A stretch of 64,000 nucleotides of DNA from Fulvivirga ulvae (GCF_021389975.1 NZ_CP089981.1:186001-250000), one strand, 5' to 3'; counted from the first letter of the stretch, positions 26,568-35,202 are shown. A program made the numbers and translations. Notes: a model not told the origin generated them from the letters alone.

Positions 26568-26575
26568 CAAATCTA
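26568..26575 (-). promoter_or_regulatory. -7 box TAGATTTG of the gene at 26162-26563
   Basis: Reverse-strand exact TAnnTTTG match that ends 4 nt before the ATG (26563), predicting a leaderless or near-leaderless mRNA. Confidence 0.6.
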
Positions 26576-26583
26576 ACATAAAT

Positions 26584-26634
26584 ATTTTCACTAACTCTGA
26601 CCCGGTTTTGAACCCTGTCAGAGTTAGTGAAAAT
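26584..26634. promoter_or_regulatory. 18-bp-arm palindrome between two divergent promoters
   Basis: Perfect arms 26584-26601 and 26617-26634 (core CACTAACTCTGAC / GTCAGAGTTAGTG) around a 15-nt centre that itself contains GGTT..AACC. It sits between a minus-strand -7 box (26568-26575) and a plus-strand -7 box (26638-26645), covering both -33 regions. A shared operator is the simplest reading; a transcribed hairpin is the alternative. Confidence 0.65.
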
Positions 26635-26637
26635 TGA

Positions 26638-26645
26638 TATATTTG
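26638..26645 (+). promoter_or_regulatory. -7 box TATATTTG of the methyltransferase gene at 26653
   Basis: Exact TAnnTTTG match ending 7 nt before the ATG at 26653; predicted near-leaderless transcript. Confidence 0.6.
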
Positions 26646-26652
26646 CCCCTTC

Positions 26653-27426
26653 ATGAAAAAATTGATCAGCTTCATTATACGTTTTGTACCCCGTAAGTAT
26701 TTGCAGCGGGTGAGTGCCCCTGCACTAAAAGTAGTAGGAATATTTCTCCGTGGCAATAATGTCACCTGCCCTATAATCAACAAGAGCTATAAAAAGTTTC
26801 TTCCCTACGGCCGGATTAATCCTCGTGCAAATGCTCTATGCCCTGATTCTCTGTCGCTGGAAAGGCACCGTCTTTTGTGGCTTTATTTTAAGGAGAAAAC
26901 CAATTTTTTTAATGAGAGACTTCACTTCCTGCATATCGCCCCGGAGCAGTGTTTCATGAAGCAGTTTGAGGCCCGGCATCAGGATGGGTACATTACCGGA
27001 GACCTGGAATCCCCGCTGGCTAAAGTAAAAATGGACGTGCATAAAATCCCATTTGAGGCCAACACTTTTGACGCTGCCATGTGTAATCATGTTATGGAGC
27101 ATGTAGATGATGACATCAAAGCCATGAGCGAGATCTACAGGGTATTGAAGCCGGGAGGATGGGCTGTTATGCAGGTACCTTTCTTTAATCCTATCCCTGA
27201 TGTTACTTTTGAAGATAAAACCATCACCGATCCTCGTGAGCGGGAAAAATGGTACGGACAGGACGACCATGTACGTTTGTACGGTAAAGACTATCCTGAT
27301 CGTTTGCGTAAGGCCGGTTTTGAGGTTACTGAGGACAAATTTATTTATGAATTGGGTGAGGAAGCAGTTAAAAAGTATGCACTGCCTGCCCATGAAATCA
27401 TTTATTTTTGCAGGAAGAAAGGGTAA
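26653..27426 (+). CDS. Class I SAM-dependent methyltransferase (type 11-like)
   Basis: 257 residues. An N-terminal region with Arg/Lys and a Cys-containing stretch (CPIINKSYKKFLPYG, then NALCPDS) precedes the methyltransferase core: LHFLHIAPEQ near 96, YITGDLE near 114, FDAAMCNHVMEHVDDD near 138-152 and EIYRVLKPGGWAVMQVPF near 160-178. The glycine-rich motif I is replaced by HIAPE, a known variant in cell-surface glycan or lipid methyltransferases. Nearby GT2 genes lie convergent to it, so a glycan or lipid substrate is possible but unproven. Confidence 0.85.
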   Translation: MKKLISFIIRFVPRKYLQRVSAPALKVVGIFLRGNNVTCPIINKSYKKFLPYGRINPRANALCPDSLSLERHRLLWLYFKEKTNFFNERLHFLHIAPEQCFMKQFEARHQDGYITGDLESPLAKVKMDVHKIPFEANTFDAAMCNHVMEHVDDDIKAMSEIYRVLKPGGWAVMQVPFFNPIPDVTFEDKTITDPREREKWYGQDDHVRLYGKDYPDRLRKAGFEVTEDKFIYELGEEAVKKYALPAHEIIYFCRKKG

Positions 27427-27714
27427 TTGGAGGTTGATCCAAGGTTCCGGTGAGATCAGCGTTCGTATCTTTTTTTACATGCACCTGTTAATGGCAATCG
27501 GCAAACTCATGGTTCGAGTAAATGATCTCAATGCTTTCCGATCTAATCGTTCAATTTCGCCCTTTCAAGGCTTGTATTGATTCATATTTATTTACAAAAG
27601 GCTGCACCTTTTGCTGATTGATGGCACCCTTTCAGGGTTAAAAGTTCAAGCTTTTGCTGTTTTTTTGATGTTTAGTAAAATAGCTGCTTAGTTTAATCAG
27701 ATATGGCTTTGGAT

Positions 27715-28680
27715 TTAGCCTTTCGTTAATTTCCTCCAACCTTCCGCGAGGAAGCCGATGCCGTAGGCAAATAATTGGGTAAATGCAGCTCCTACGCTGA
27801 GTATAGCTACTGAGAGGCTTTTCTCTTTGGCCAGAGCGTCGAAAAATATGAGTCCGAAAAACGACACGAAAAGTATGAGTGCAATAGAAAAAAGCACTGT
27901 ACTGATAGCCGGGAGCAACCACATGAAAAAGAAGCCGAGGGTAAAAATGACGGGCAACAAATGTACAAGTTTAACTTCTCCGGGGTAGAACCTGCTGATG
28001 TTGATCCTGGCACGCCCGAAGAAATGTAGCTGTTTATAGAACTGGCTCAGGCTGGTTCGTCGCTTGTGGTAAACATAGGCATCTTCTATCAGACCGGTTT
28101 TAAAGCCCAGTTCAATAATGCGGATGCTGAATTCAATATCCTCTCCCATTCGGGTGATCTTATAGCCCTTGGTTTTCTGGTACACTTCTTTGGAGATCCC
28201 CATATTAAAACTTCTGGGGTGGAAAGCTCCCATGCGCTTTTTGCCTCCTCTTATACCCCCGGTAGTAAAAACGGAGGTCATGGAATAGCTAATAGCTTTT
28301 TGTGTGGCTGTAAAGCTATTGTGTGCACGATCAGGGCCGCCATAAGCATCCAGCATATGTTCGTCCAGGTATTTGTCTACGGTTTCAAAGTAGTGCTCAG
28401 GGATAATACAATCTGAGTCAAATACGACCAGGAAATCTCCCTTTGCTCTTTCAAAACCAAAATTACGGCTAAAACCCTGCCCGGAATTGGGCTTGTAAAA
28501 ATAGGTAAGGTGTAGACTGCCTGTATATTTTTCAACTACTTTGTCACACCTCTTTGATGAACCGTCTTCTACTATCAGCACCTCAAAATTGTTATAGGTC
28601 TGACGGGTCAGGCTTTCCAGCAGCTCGTCTACCTCGTCAGGACGGTTGTATACAGGAATAATTACCGAGTAAAGACGCAT
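27715..28680 (-). CDS. Family 2 glycosyltransferase with C-terminal membrane helices
   Basis: 321 residues. The GT-A core shows YSVIIPVYNRPDEV at the N-terminus, LIVEDGS near 36, the DSD metal site in VVFDSDCIIP near 92 and GEDIEFSIR near 178, the usual GT2 order. Two hydrophobic helices follow (about 238-285, with a third near 295-310), so the enzyme faces the cytoplasm at the inner membrane. It is the last gene of a minus-strand run: DUF4199, GT2, GT2, with only 1 bp between the two GT genes. The acceptor is unknown. Confidence 0.92.
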   Translation of the reverse strand: MRLYSVIIPVYNRPDEVDELLESLTRQTYNNFEVLIVEDGSSKRCDKVVEKYTGSLHLTYFYKPNSGQGFSRNFGFERAKGDFLVVFDSDCIIPEHYFETVDKYLDEHMLDAYGGPDRAHNSFTATQKAISYSMTSVFTTGGIRGGKKRMGAFHPRSFNMGISKEVYQKTKGYKITRMGEDIEFSIRIIELGFKTGLIEDAYVYHKRRTSLSQFYKQLHFFGRARINISRFYPGEVKLVHLLPVIFTLGFFFMWLLPAISTVLFSIALILFVSFFGLIFFDALAKEKSLSVAILSVGAAFTQLFAYGIGFLAEGWRKLTKG

Positions 28681-28681
28681 C

Positions 28682-29650
28682 TTATTCTACACCTATCTTT
28701 TCTATCACGAGGTATTCGTTGGATGATTGCGATTTCATGGCCATCATCTCAGCCAAAAAGCCGGTTAAAAACAATTGCACCCCAATGACCAGCGCTACAA
28801 GTGCAAGAAAGAACAAGGGCTGATCTACCACGTCCCTTGCAGGCATTTTGTAATGCAGGCGATAGAGTTTGTCTCCTATAACGTAAATAGTGATGATCAG
28901 ACCTGACAAAAATGACAGCGTGCCCAATGAACCAAAAAAGTGCATGGGTTTACGCTTAAATTTAGAAACGAATGTAATGGAAAGCAGGTCGAGGAAACCA
29001 TTGATAAACCGCTCAAGGCCAAATTTGGTAGTACCATACTTTCTGGCCCGGTGCTCTACCACCTTTTCGCCTATTTTAGCATAGCCGTTCCATTTGGCAA
29101 TTACAGGTATATAGCGGTGCATTTCGCCATAAACATGGATGTTATGCACAACCTGGTTTTTGTAGGCTTTCAGTCCACAGTTGAAATCATGGAGTTTGAT
29201 CCCTGATATTTTCCTGGTGATGTAATTAAAAAATTTTGACGGGATGGTTTTTGAGACCGGGTCGTGGCGTTTTTTCTTCCAGCCTGACACCATATCGTAA
29301 CCATCGGTCATGATCATTTTGTAGAGATCGGGGATTTCGTCGGGGCTATCCTGCAAATCGGCGTCCATCGAGATCACCACATTGCCTTTAGCCTTTTTGA
29401 AACCGGTGTTTAGAGCGGCTGATTTGCCATAGTTTCTATTAAACTTAATCCCTTTTACATATGGATTGGTGACAGAAATATTACGCACGATCTCCCACGA
29501 GCGATCTTTGCTACCATCATCCACCAGTATTATTTCATAAGTAAAGCCGTGTGTTAACATTACACGGCTTATCCAATCACAAAGTTCCGGCAGTGATTCC
29601 TCTTCGTTGTAAAGGGGAACCACGACGGAAATATCCAAGTTATTTAACAT
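28682..29650 (-). CDS. Family 2 glycosyltransferase, polyprenyl-phosphate sugar transferase-like
   Basis: 322 residues. Core motifs: DISVVVPLYNEEESLPEL at the N-terminus, LVDDGSKDRSWE near 42, SMDADLQDSPDEIP near 95-108 (DAD metal site) and HRARKYGTTKFGLERF near 205-220. This is the DPM1/ArnC-like subtype that usually glycosylates a polyprenyl phosphate. Two C-terminal membrane spans (about 240-262 and 277-300). It overlaps neighbours closely: 2 bp to the upstream DUF4199 gene and 1 bp to the second GT2 gene, so all three form one operon, likely for glycolipid or surface glycan synthesis. Confidence 0.93.
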   Translation of the reverse strand: MLNNLDISVVVPLYNEEESLPELCDWISRVMLTHGFTYEIILVDDGSKDRSWEIVRNISVTNPYVKGIKFNRNYGKSAALNTGFKKAKGNVVISMDADLQDSPDEIPDLYKMIMTDGYDMVSGWKKKRHDPVSKTIPSKFFNYITRKISGIKLHDFNCGLKAYKNQVVHNIHVYGEMHRYIPVIAKWNGYAKIGEKVVEHRARKYGTTKFGLERFINGFLDLLSITFVSKFKRKPMHFFGSLGTLSFLSGLIITIYVIGDKLYRLHYKMPARDVVDQPLFFLALVALVIGVQLFLTGFLAEMMAMKSQSSNEYLVIEKIGVE

Positions 29651-29652
29651 AG

Positions 29653-30207
29653 TTACATATCAAGATCCGGATTACTATTTTTAGTAAACGCGCTGATGAT
29701 CAAAGATAAGATAAATCCAAAAAATACAGATATGAAAATGGCGAATACCGACATAATTTCAGGCGTCATGAAACCGCTCGTCATGGCCATTGCCTGATCA
29801 ATCTGTTCCTCGCTCATGCCTTGCTCCTGCATACCTTCCAATTGCTTGTCTTTTATGATCTCCATGAAAGAAGCATCAATGAATTTTACGTACACATAGA
29901 AAAAGACGGTAGAGATGATAGTTCCTATCAAAACCGTTAAAGTACCTATCCCCAGTCCTTGTCCATACGACATGAAACCGTCTCCCTGTGCTTTAAACTC
30001 CTTATGGGCATAAATAATGAGTATAATAGTAGGAATATAGCCCACATACTGCATAGCCTGATTTCCGATAAGACCAGCAAAAACTGTAATTAATAATAAT
30101 GCAATTGAAATAACACCTAAAATCAATCCATATTTAGTAGCGACTTGCTTCACACTGATCTGCTCGCCTCCATGTGAGTGATCCAACATTGAATTTTTAT
30201 CTTCCAT
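29653..30207 (-). CDS. DUF4199-family membrane protein
   Basis: 184 residues with four membrane spans (about 25-45, 52-70, 82-107 and 150-175) and a charged cytoplasmic or periplasmic loop between spans three and four rich in Gln/Met (MQEQGMSEEQIDQAMAM). The pattern matches the DUF4199 family of Bacteroidota, of unknown function. It is the first gene of the DUF4199-GT2-GT2 unit. A paralogue lies at 30547-31101, separated by a 339-bp repeat-bearing gap. Confidence 0.85.
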   Translation of the reverse strand: MEDKNSMLDHSHGGEQISVKQVATKYGLILGVISIALLLITVFAGLIGNQAMQYVGYIPTIILIIYAHKEFKAQGDGFMSYGQGLGIGTLTVLIGTIISTVFFYVYVKFIDASFMEIIKDKQLEGMQEQGMSEEQIDQAMAMTSGFMTPEIMSVFAIFISVFFGFILSLIISAFTKNSNPDLDM

Positions 30208-30408
30208 AGTAAAGGTTTTTGGTTGTTTCGCTTAAGTTAACTGAAATTATTAATGGTTGAAAATTAATTTCATTGATCTGCTTTTCAAAAACTTATCGAT
30301 TGCATGGTCTGAAATCCTGTTAACCGGAAAAAGGGAGGTGTTAACGTAACTGACAAGGGTAAATGCCTGTTTAGCAGAAGGTAGCGATGGGCTGATGAAG
30401 GGTCTGGT

Positions 30409-30427
30409 GTTCTGTCGGAGATAGAAC
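30409..30427. repeat. Dispersed CTGTC hairpin, copy 2 (GGA loop)
   Basis: GTTCTGTC-gga-GATAGAAC: 8-bp stem with one G-T wobble and a 3-nt loop. It shares the CTGTC core and loop purines with the other family members but has different outer stem bases. Confidence 0.5.
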
Positions 30428-30483
30428 AAAACCGTTTTCTTCTGTTTATGGCAACCAATTTCAGCAGGTACTAAGGAACGGTA

Positions 30484-30517
30484 AGCTTTACCAAACTCTC
30501 AGAAGTTTAGTAAAGCT
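30484..30517. repeat. Dispersed GCTTTACYAA inverted repeat, copy 2
   Basis: 14-bp arms AGCTTTACCAAACT / AGTTTAGTAAAGCT with one mismatch and a 6-nt centre. The left flank CGGTAAGCTTTAC is identical to that of the copy at 45501. Confidence 0.7.
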
Positions 30518-30546
30518 GGCGATTTAGCTCATACGGTTACTTTTTA

Positions 30547-31101
30547 TCAAAACCTTTTTTCTGTTCTTCTCAGGATCACTGAAATGATGATGGCCAGGAA
30601 AAAGCCTATAAAGCAGCTTTTTATGATGTAGTCGACTGCCAGGAGTGCCGGACTGGTTTCTTTTAAAAGCATCATCTGGCGGCTGTACTCTTCTTCTGAG
30701 ATGGTAATACTGCCTTCGGTCAGCAACCTGCTTTTCTCCAGTTCCATTCCCTTAATCGTACCTGTAATATATCCATCAAGGAACTCAGGTACAAGATTCG
30801 AAAAAGCAATAATAAACAGGCCTACCACGATACCGATCATCATATACATGATAAAGCTGATCACCATGCCCTGCCAGAAATTTAAAATGCCTCCATTGTG
30901 ATATTCCCTGAACTCTTTCAAACCAAAGAATATAAACAGGCCAAACAGTATGATCCTGAAATCAAACATCGGTGGTATCAGCAACGGGTGCCTGTTGGAA
31001 TAAAACAGGACTACAATAAGAACAATACCAAAGAGAGAGCCTATCAGACCATATTTCAGGGGAATCTTAAATATGGGTTTTATACTGCTAAATTGTATCA
31101 T
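30547..31101 (-). CDS. DUF4199-family membrane protein (paralogue)
   Basis: 184 residues, the same length as the copy at 29653, with four predicted spans (about 17-37, 43-58, 72-100 and 155-178). The EYSRQMMLLKETSP loop corresponds to the charged loop of the paralogue. Sequence identity between the two looks low, so they are diverged rather than recent duplicates. Its start overlaps the end of the dihydroorotase-like gene by 14 nt, tying it to the BatA-dihydroorotase-DUF4199 unit. Confidence 0.82.
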   Translation of the reverse strand: MIQFSSIKPIFKIPLKYGLIGSLFGIVLIVVLFYSNRHPLLIPPMFDFRIILFGLFIFFGLKEFREYHNGGILNFWQGMVISFIMYMMIGIVVGLFIIAFSNLVPEFLDGYITGTIKGMELEKSRLLTEGSITISEEEYSRQMMLLKETSPALLAVDYIIKSCFIGFFLAIIISVILRRTEKRF

Positions 31102-32359
31102 CTATATATTGCTTTCCCTGGTTAAATACTGCTACTGCTTTTCCTTTGATGGTTTTATTCCAGAAAGGTGAGTTCTTTGATCTTGACTTGTTGCTTTTGC
31201 TGTCCAAAACCCACTCACGTGTGGGGTCAAACAGTGTAAGGTTGGCGTGTTCGCCTTCCTTTATCGCTGGTACAGGTAAGTGCAGCAACTTTCTGGGGTT
31301 ATGGCTTACTGCTTTGATCAATAATTCCATATCAACAGATGTCGACAACATAGCCAGGTTATGAGCCATGGTTTGCAGACTGATGATACCAAAATCGGCC
31401 AGGTCAAACTCCAGCTTTTTGCTTTCTTCATCCTGAGGTATATGGCTGGATACGATGACGTCAATGGTACCTTCCTGCAGGCCTTTGATCAAGGCTTTGT
31501 TATCTTTCTTTTCTCTAAAGGGAGGATTTACCTTAAAGTTGGTATCAAAACCACTCAGGGCACTGTCATCAAAGGCGGTTTGAAAGGCGGCAATATCGCA
31601 TGACACTTCCAATCCTCGCTTTTTGGCGGCTTTGATCATGGCTACTGATCTTTCTGAAGAGATGTTGGTAAAGTGCAATCTTCCTCCTGCATACTGTAGC
31701 AGTTCCAGATCCCTCTGCACGATCAGCTCCTCAGATAGTTTAGGCATACCTTTCATACCCAGCATGGTACTGTTCACACCCTCGTTCATAGTACCAAACA
31801 GGTTGAGCCTGGTATCTTCGGGCAGGTTGATGAGCAGTCCGTTAAATTTTTGAAGGTACTGTAATGATTTCAGCAGGATATCAGTATGCCAAATAGGTTG
31901 AATCCCGTCAGAAAAGGCTACCGCTCCTGCATGGTGCAGGTCTATCATCTCGGTCAGTTCCTCACCTTTGGCATCTATGGAGACAGCACCAATTGGGAAT
32001 ATTTCTGTTATTGAACCTGCGTTACGGGATTTCAGGTAGCTGACCTCATTTTTAGTCTGTGTTACCGGCTTATTATTGGGAAGTAACGCAACCCCAGTAA
32101 AACCTCCTGCGGTAGCAGTCTCAAGTCCAGAGATAATATCTTCTTTATGTTCGTAACCGGGATCTCCAAATGAAGCACGCATATCAAACCAGCCTGGAGA
32201 AAGTATCATTCCTTTAGCATCGATTACTTTGTCTGCATTGGGGGTTTCCTTTCCGATCTTTGCGATGTTTCCCTTATCAATAAGCACATTAACTGTCTTG
32301 TTATGATGGGGGGATGGCTCGTCAATTACCTTGGTTGATTTTAGTAGTATCTTCTTCAT
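31088..32359 (-). CDS. Dihydroorotase-like amidohydrolase lacking key catalytic residues
   Basis: 423 residues, full length for the family, with the standard N-terminal sandwich domain and barrel. The canonical PGxxDxHxH becomes PGWFDMRAS: the two metal-binding His are Arg61 and Ser63. The canonical catalytic TDHAPH becomes SSHIPQ, so the Asp is Ser305. Other features (barrel strands, NPRKLLHL near the C-terminus) are intact and the frame is clean. It is therefore probably not a decayed gene but a non-catalytic homologue, comparable to the pseudo-dihydroorotase that supports aspartate transcarbamoylase in other bacteria. It lies between BatA-like and DUF4199 genes, 21 bp and -14 bp away. Confidence 0.9.
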   Translation of the reverse strand: MKKILLKSTKVIDEPSPHHNKTVNVLIDKGNIAKIGKETPNADKVIDAKGMILSPGWFDMRASFGDPGYEHKEDIISGLETATAGGFTGVALLPNNKPVTQTKNEVSYLKSRNAGSITEIFPIGAVSIDAKGEELTEMIDLHHAGAVAFSDGIQPIWHTDILLKSLQYLQKFNGLLINLPEDTRLNLFGTMNEGVNSTMLGMKGMPKLSEELIVQRDLELLQYAGGRLHFTNISSERSVAMIKAAKKRGLEVSCDIAAFQTAFDDSALSGFDTNFKVNPPFREKKDNKALIKGLQEGTIDVIVSSHIPQDEESKKLEFDLADFGIISLQTMAHNLAMLSTSVDMELLIKAVSHNPRKLLHLPVPAIKEGEHANLTLFDPTREWVLDSKSNKSRSKNSPFWNKTIKGKAVAVFNQGKQYIDDTI

Positions 32360-32380
32360 TTATATTATAGACACATGAAA

Positions 32381-34378
32381 TTATGGTAAAAACCTAATTA
32401 ATAAAACTTCCATTAACAGAAATATGAGTGCAATGATAATGGCATATTTCCACAGGGGCTGTCCGATATATTTTCTTTCAACAGAACTCTTGAAACCTTC
32501 TTTATCCTGCACTTCAAAAATATCTACTTTACCTTTAAAAATCTTTCTCAGGTCATCAACAGTGTATTGCCTCAAGTCAGACTCACCAGGGGAGACATTA
32601 AATGCAAGAGTAGTGAGTTTTTTTCCTTCAAACATCAGGTCATAAAAGCCTATGCCCAGGGTAAATCTGGGCACTTCCATAAATACGTTATTGCCGGAAA
32701 TCCGCTGTGAAGGAATAATCTCTTCATCGCCTCTTCTGAGTTTGAATACATTATCGGTGATAAGCGTATCAGTTCGGAAGATAATATTGGGATCATCAAT
32801 AAAATAATAGAGCTTAGACTCTTTTGAGGCACTTTGAGCGGCTATGCGGTACATGACAGGCACAAAAATAGCATGAGCCTGCAGACTGGTATAGTCGATG
32901 TGGAGTGGAGAGCCAAAGACATAGAGGTTTCCGTTGCCTCTCATTTTTGACAGGAATGGCATTCCGTTGTTGTATTTTAATAAAGCAGTCCGGTCCCTGC
33001 CCCATTGTACTACTCCGGCAGCCTCAGGCATAGCAAAGCTCTTGTTGGTTTCCTCAAAAACGTTTTCAAAAAACGGATCGTTAAAATCTGGTGTTGCCAG
33101 GGCGGCCTTGCCGGTAGAATCCATAGGACTTAAGTTTCCTAGTCCTGACAGTTGCCTGTAGCTGGCTATATCAGGCGCTGAAGCCGGAATAAAAATAATG
33201 TTGCCATATTCAGCGAGATATTCATTCAAAGTAATCGCCAGTGAAGGATCAATATTTTCAAGACCATTTACAATCACCAGGTCTGCCTCCGGTATCAGGC
33301 TATAGTCGAGGTTTGAAAAGTTGATGCTTTTTAAATTGAATAATTCTTCGTTGCCAAATACATTCTGCACATTGGTAACCTGAGAACTGCTTTTGATCTC
33401 CAGTACATCTATTTTCTGACTTCCATTGATGGTGAAGTAAAAATCGTTGTCGAAAGTGACTGGAAACTCTTCAAAGCTGATGCGGCACTTGTTGTTGCCT
33501 TCGATATTAAATGCAAGGTCAAAAGTGGCGGTCACGATATTGTTGGGTTTGATATTGACACTGGCCGTGGCTGACTGCACCTCGTCTACATAAACCTTTA
33601 CGATAAGGTCATTGACCTCCTCCACTCCTATATTTTTGAGTACAACATTTAGCTTTAATTTCTCATCTCCAATGAGAAATGGGTTATCCAGATAAATAGA
33701 ATCCACATAGACATTGTTAACAGCAGTGAAATTCATAGGTACGAGGTTAACACTATAGGTGCTGTCAAAATGTATTTCTTCTTCCTTGCCGGCTGTTGCA
33801 GACTGAAAATCACCAATCCAGTACACATCATAGTTACCGCTCTCCTGCTGTAAGGTAAGCCGCTCCTTAATTTCTTCGAATGACCGTGCCACCCCGGTCA
33901 TGCGCAGCTCTGTGGTGAGCTCCGTAACATCTTTTTTATTTTGATAAATACCGGAGTGTGTACTGAAGTCGTTAGTAAGTATTTTATATTCTACGGAAGT
34001 AGGATAAAGTTCTGTAAGGGTATTAACATACTGCAGAGCCTCGTCAAAAGCCGATATACCTTCATCTACTTCATTACTCATACTCAATGAGTTATCAAGA
34101 TAAATCAGAGTTTTTCCCTGGGCTGAGGCCTCTTCTTCCGAGGGGAAGAAAGGCTGGGCAAAAGCGATAACAAGGAAAAACAGCATCAGAAGCCTTGAGG
34201 CCAGAATGAGGTAATGCTTGAGTTTTCTTTTGGAACTGCTGGCTTCTTTTACTTTTTGCAGAAAGCGGGTGTTGGAGAAATATACCTTTTTGGTCTTTCT
34301 AAAATTAAATAAATGAATGATGATCGGAATGAGGAGGGCGAAAAGGGCGTATAAGAATTGTGGGTATAGAAAATTCAT
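32381..34378 (-). CDS. BatA-domain membrane protein with degenerate von Willebrand-like domain
   Basis: 665 residues from the ATG at 34378 (a TTG 3 codons earlier lies inside the promoter box). The N-terminus MNFLYPQFLYALFALLIPI, then LFNFRKTKKVYFSNTRFL, is the two-helix BatA module (about 1-80). It is followed by a vWA-like segment with LIYLDNSLSM (a MIDAS-like DxSxS near 92-99), a long beta-rich periplasmic part and a C-terminal transmembrane helix. Bat proteins were named for aerotolerance in Bacteroides and often sit with MoxR ATPases; none is present here. Downstream genes are dihydroorotase-like and DUF4199. Confidence 0.87.
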   Translation of the reverse strand: MNFLYPQFLYALFALLIPIIIHLFNFRKTKKVYFSNTRFLQKVKEASSSKRKLKHYLILASRLLMLFFLVIAFAQPFFPSEEEASAQGKTLIYLDNSLSMSNEVDEGISAFDEALQYVNTLTELYPTSVEYKILTNDFSTHSGIYQNKKDVTELTTELRMTGVARSFEEIKERLTLQQESGNYDVYWIGDFQSATAGKEEEIHFDSTYSVNLVPMNFTAVNNVYVDSIYLDNPFLIGDEKLKLNVVLKNIGVEEVNDLIVKVYVDEVQSATASVNIKPNNIVTATFDLAFNIEGNNKCRISFEEFPVTFDNDFYFTINGSQKIDVLEIKSSSQVTNVQNVFGNEELFNLKSINFSNLDYSLIPEADLVIVNGLENIDPSLAITLNEYLAEYGNIIFIPASAPDIASYRQLSGLGNLSPMDSTGKAALATPDFNDPFFENVFEETNKSFAMPEAAGVVQWGRDRTALLKYNNGMPFLSKMRGNGNLYVFGSPLHIDYTSLQAHAIFVPVMYRIAAQSASKESKLYYFIDDPNIIFRTDTLITDNVFKLRRGDEEIIPSQRISGNNVFMEVPRFTLGIGFYDLMFEGKKLTTLAFNVSPGESDLRQYTVDDLRKIFKGKVDIFEVQDKEGFKSSVERKYIGQPLWKYAIIIALIFLLMEVLLIRFLP

Positions 34379-34384
34379 TGGCTG

Positions 34385-34392
34385 CAAAAGTA
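34385..34392 (-). promoter_or_regulatory. -7 box TACTTTTG of the BatA-like gene
   Basis: Reverse-strand exact TAnnTTTG match ending 6 nt before the ATG at 34378, predicting a leaderless or near-leaderless operon mRNA. Confidence 0.6.
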
Positions 34393-34468
34393 GAAAAAAT
34401 CAATCAATCATACGCAGATTAATTGAAGTGACTTTAACTGTTTAAAAGATTATGGAAATAAAAAAGTC

Positions 34469-35017
34469 ATGCGAAATTCACACAACAGTCAACAAATGCA
34501 GGTAAACGCCGGTTCTATGGCCGACATAGCTTTCCTGTTACTCATTTTTTTCATGATCACCACCACGATTGTAAACGACAAAGGCATCAGTTTGTTGTTG
34601 CCGCCCGACCGACAGGAAACTGAAATGGTGCCAATTAATGAACGTAATTTGTTCAAGATCCAGATCAACTCTCAGGATAAACTCCTGGTGGAAGGTGAAC
34701 CTCGTGATAATACTTCAGGGTTGAGAGAGGAAATCAAAACTTTCATTTTAAATAATGGTAAATCGACTGATCTAAGTGAAAGCCCTTCTAAAGCTGTAGT
34801 TTCTATTAAGACTAATCGGGGCACTACGCAGGAGATGTTCATTAAAACTTTGGATGAGGTTAAGGCTGCTTATTACGAGATTTATGCCCAACGGGCCGGA
34901 ATTACGCCTGCGGAGTATCGCAACTTGTCTTTGACTGTACCTGCTGAAAAGAGGTTGTACGATAAGGGCAGGAAGGGTTTGCCTATGAACATTTCTATTG
35001 CTGAGCCCTCGAATTAA
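34469..35017 (+). CDS. ExbD/TolR-type biopolymer transport protein, orphan
   Basis: 182 residues. Short cytoplasmic tail, then one membrane helix around 15-40 with the essential Asp in VNAGSMADIAFLLLIFF, followed by a periplasmic domain with LLLPPD and RGTTQEMFIKTLDEVKAAY. ExbD works with ExbB (and TonB) to energise outer-membrane transport or gliding. Neither ExbB nor TonB is encoded next to it, so it must pair with components elsewhere. An upstream ATG at 34452 is out of frame. It diverges from the BatA-like gene. Confidence 0.9.
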   Translation: MRNSHNSQQMQVNAGSMADIAFLLLIFFMITTTIVNDKGISLLLPPDRQETEMVPINERNLFKIQINSQDKLLVEGEPRDNTSGLREEIKTFILNNGKSTDLSESPSKAVVSIKTNRGTTQEMFIKTLDEVKAAYYEIYAQRAGITPAEYRNLSLTVPAEKRLYDKGRKGLPMNISIAEPSN

Positions 35018-35090
35018 ATGTTTAGGATGCTTAGTGGTTTGCCAGGGACGAGGCGGAGTTTGTTCCTTCACCAGGAGTAATTGGGTTTGC

Positions 35091-35113
35091 TGGTCTGTCA
35101 GGGGACGAGACCA
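35091..35113. repeat. Dispersed CTGTC hairpin, copy 3 (AGGG loop, bulged G)
   Basis: TGGTCT-GTC-aggg-GAC-g-AGACCA. The outer stem TGGTCT/AGACCA differs from other copies by compensatory changes; a single G is bulged on the right arm. Confidence 0.75.
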
Positions 35114-35202
35114 CGGGATGGGAATAGGGACGAGACCACGGATTGGAAATAGGAACAACGCTCTAAGAGAGGAACGAAACAAGGATTATGGTGCCATTCT
35201 CA

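Larger units (their letters stand above)
30208..30546. other. 339-bp gap carrying copies of both dispersed repeat families
   Basis: No coding frame. It contains a CTGTC-type hairpin (30409-30427) and a GCTTTACYAA inverted repeat (30484-30517). It also carries two GTTAAC palindromes flanking a purine-rich stretch near 30318-30345. Confidence 0.5.

Noticed and set aside
26836..27393. 185-codon minus-strand frame
   Set aside because: Antisense to the SAM methyltransferase gene, whose motifs are clear on the plus strand.
27511..27535. GGTTCGAG sequence resembling a tRNA T-loop
   Set aside because: No acceptor, D or anticodon stems can be formed around it; no tRNA was found anywhere in the window.
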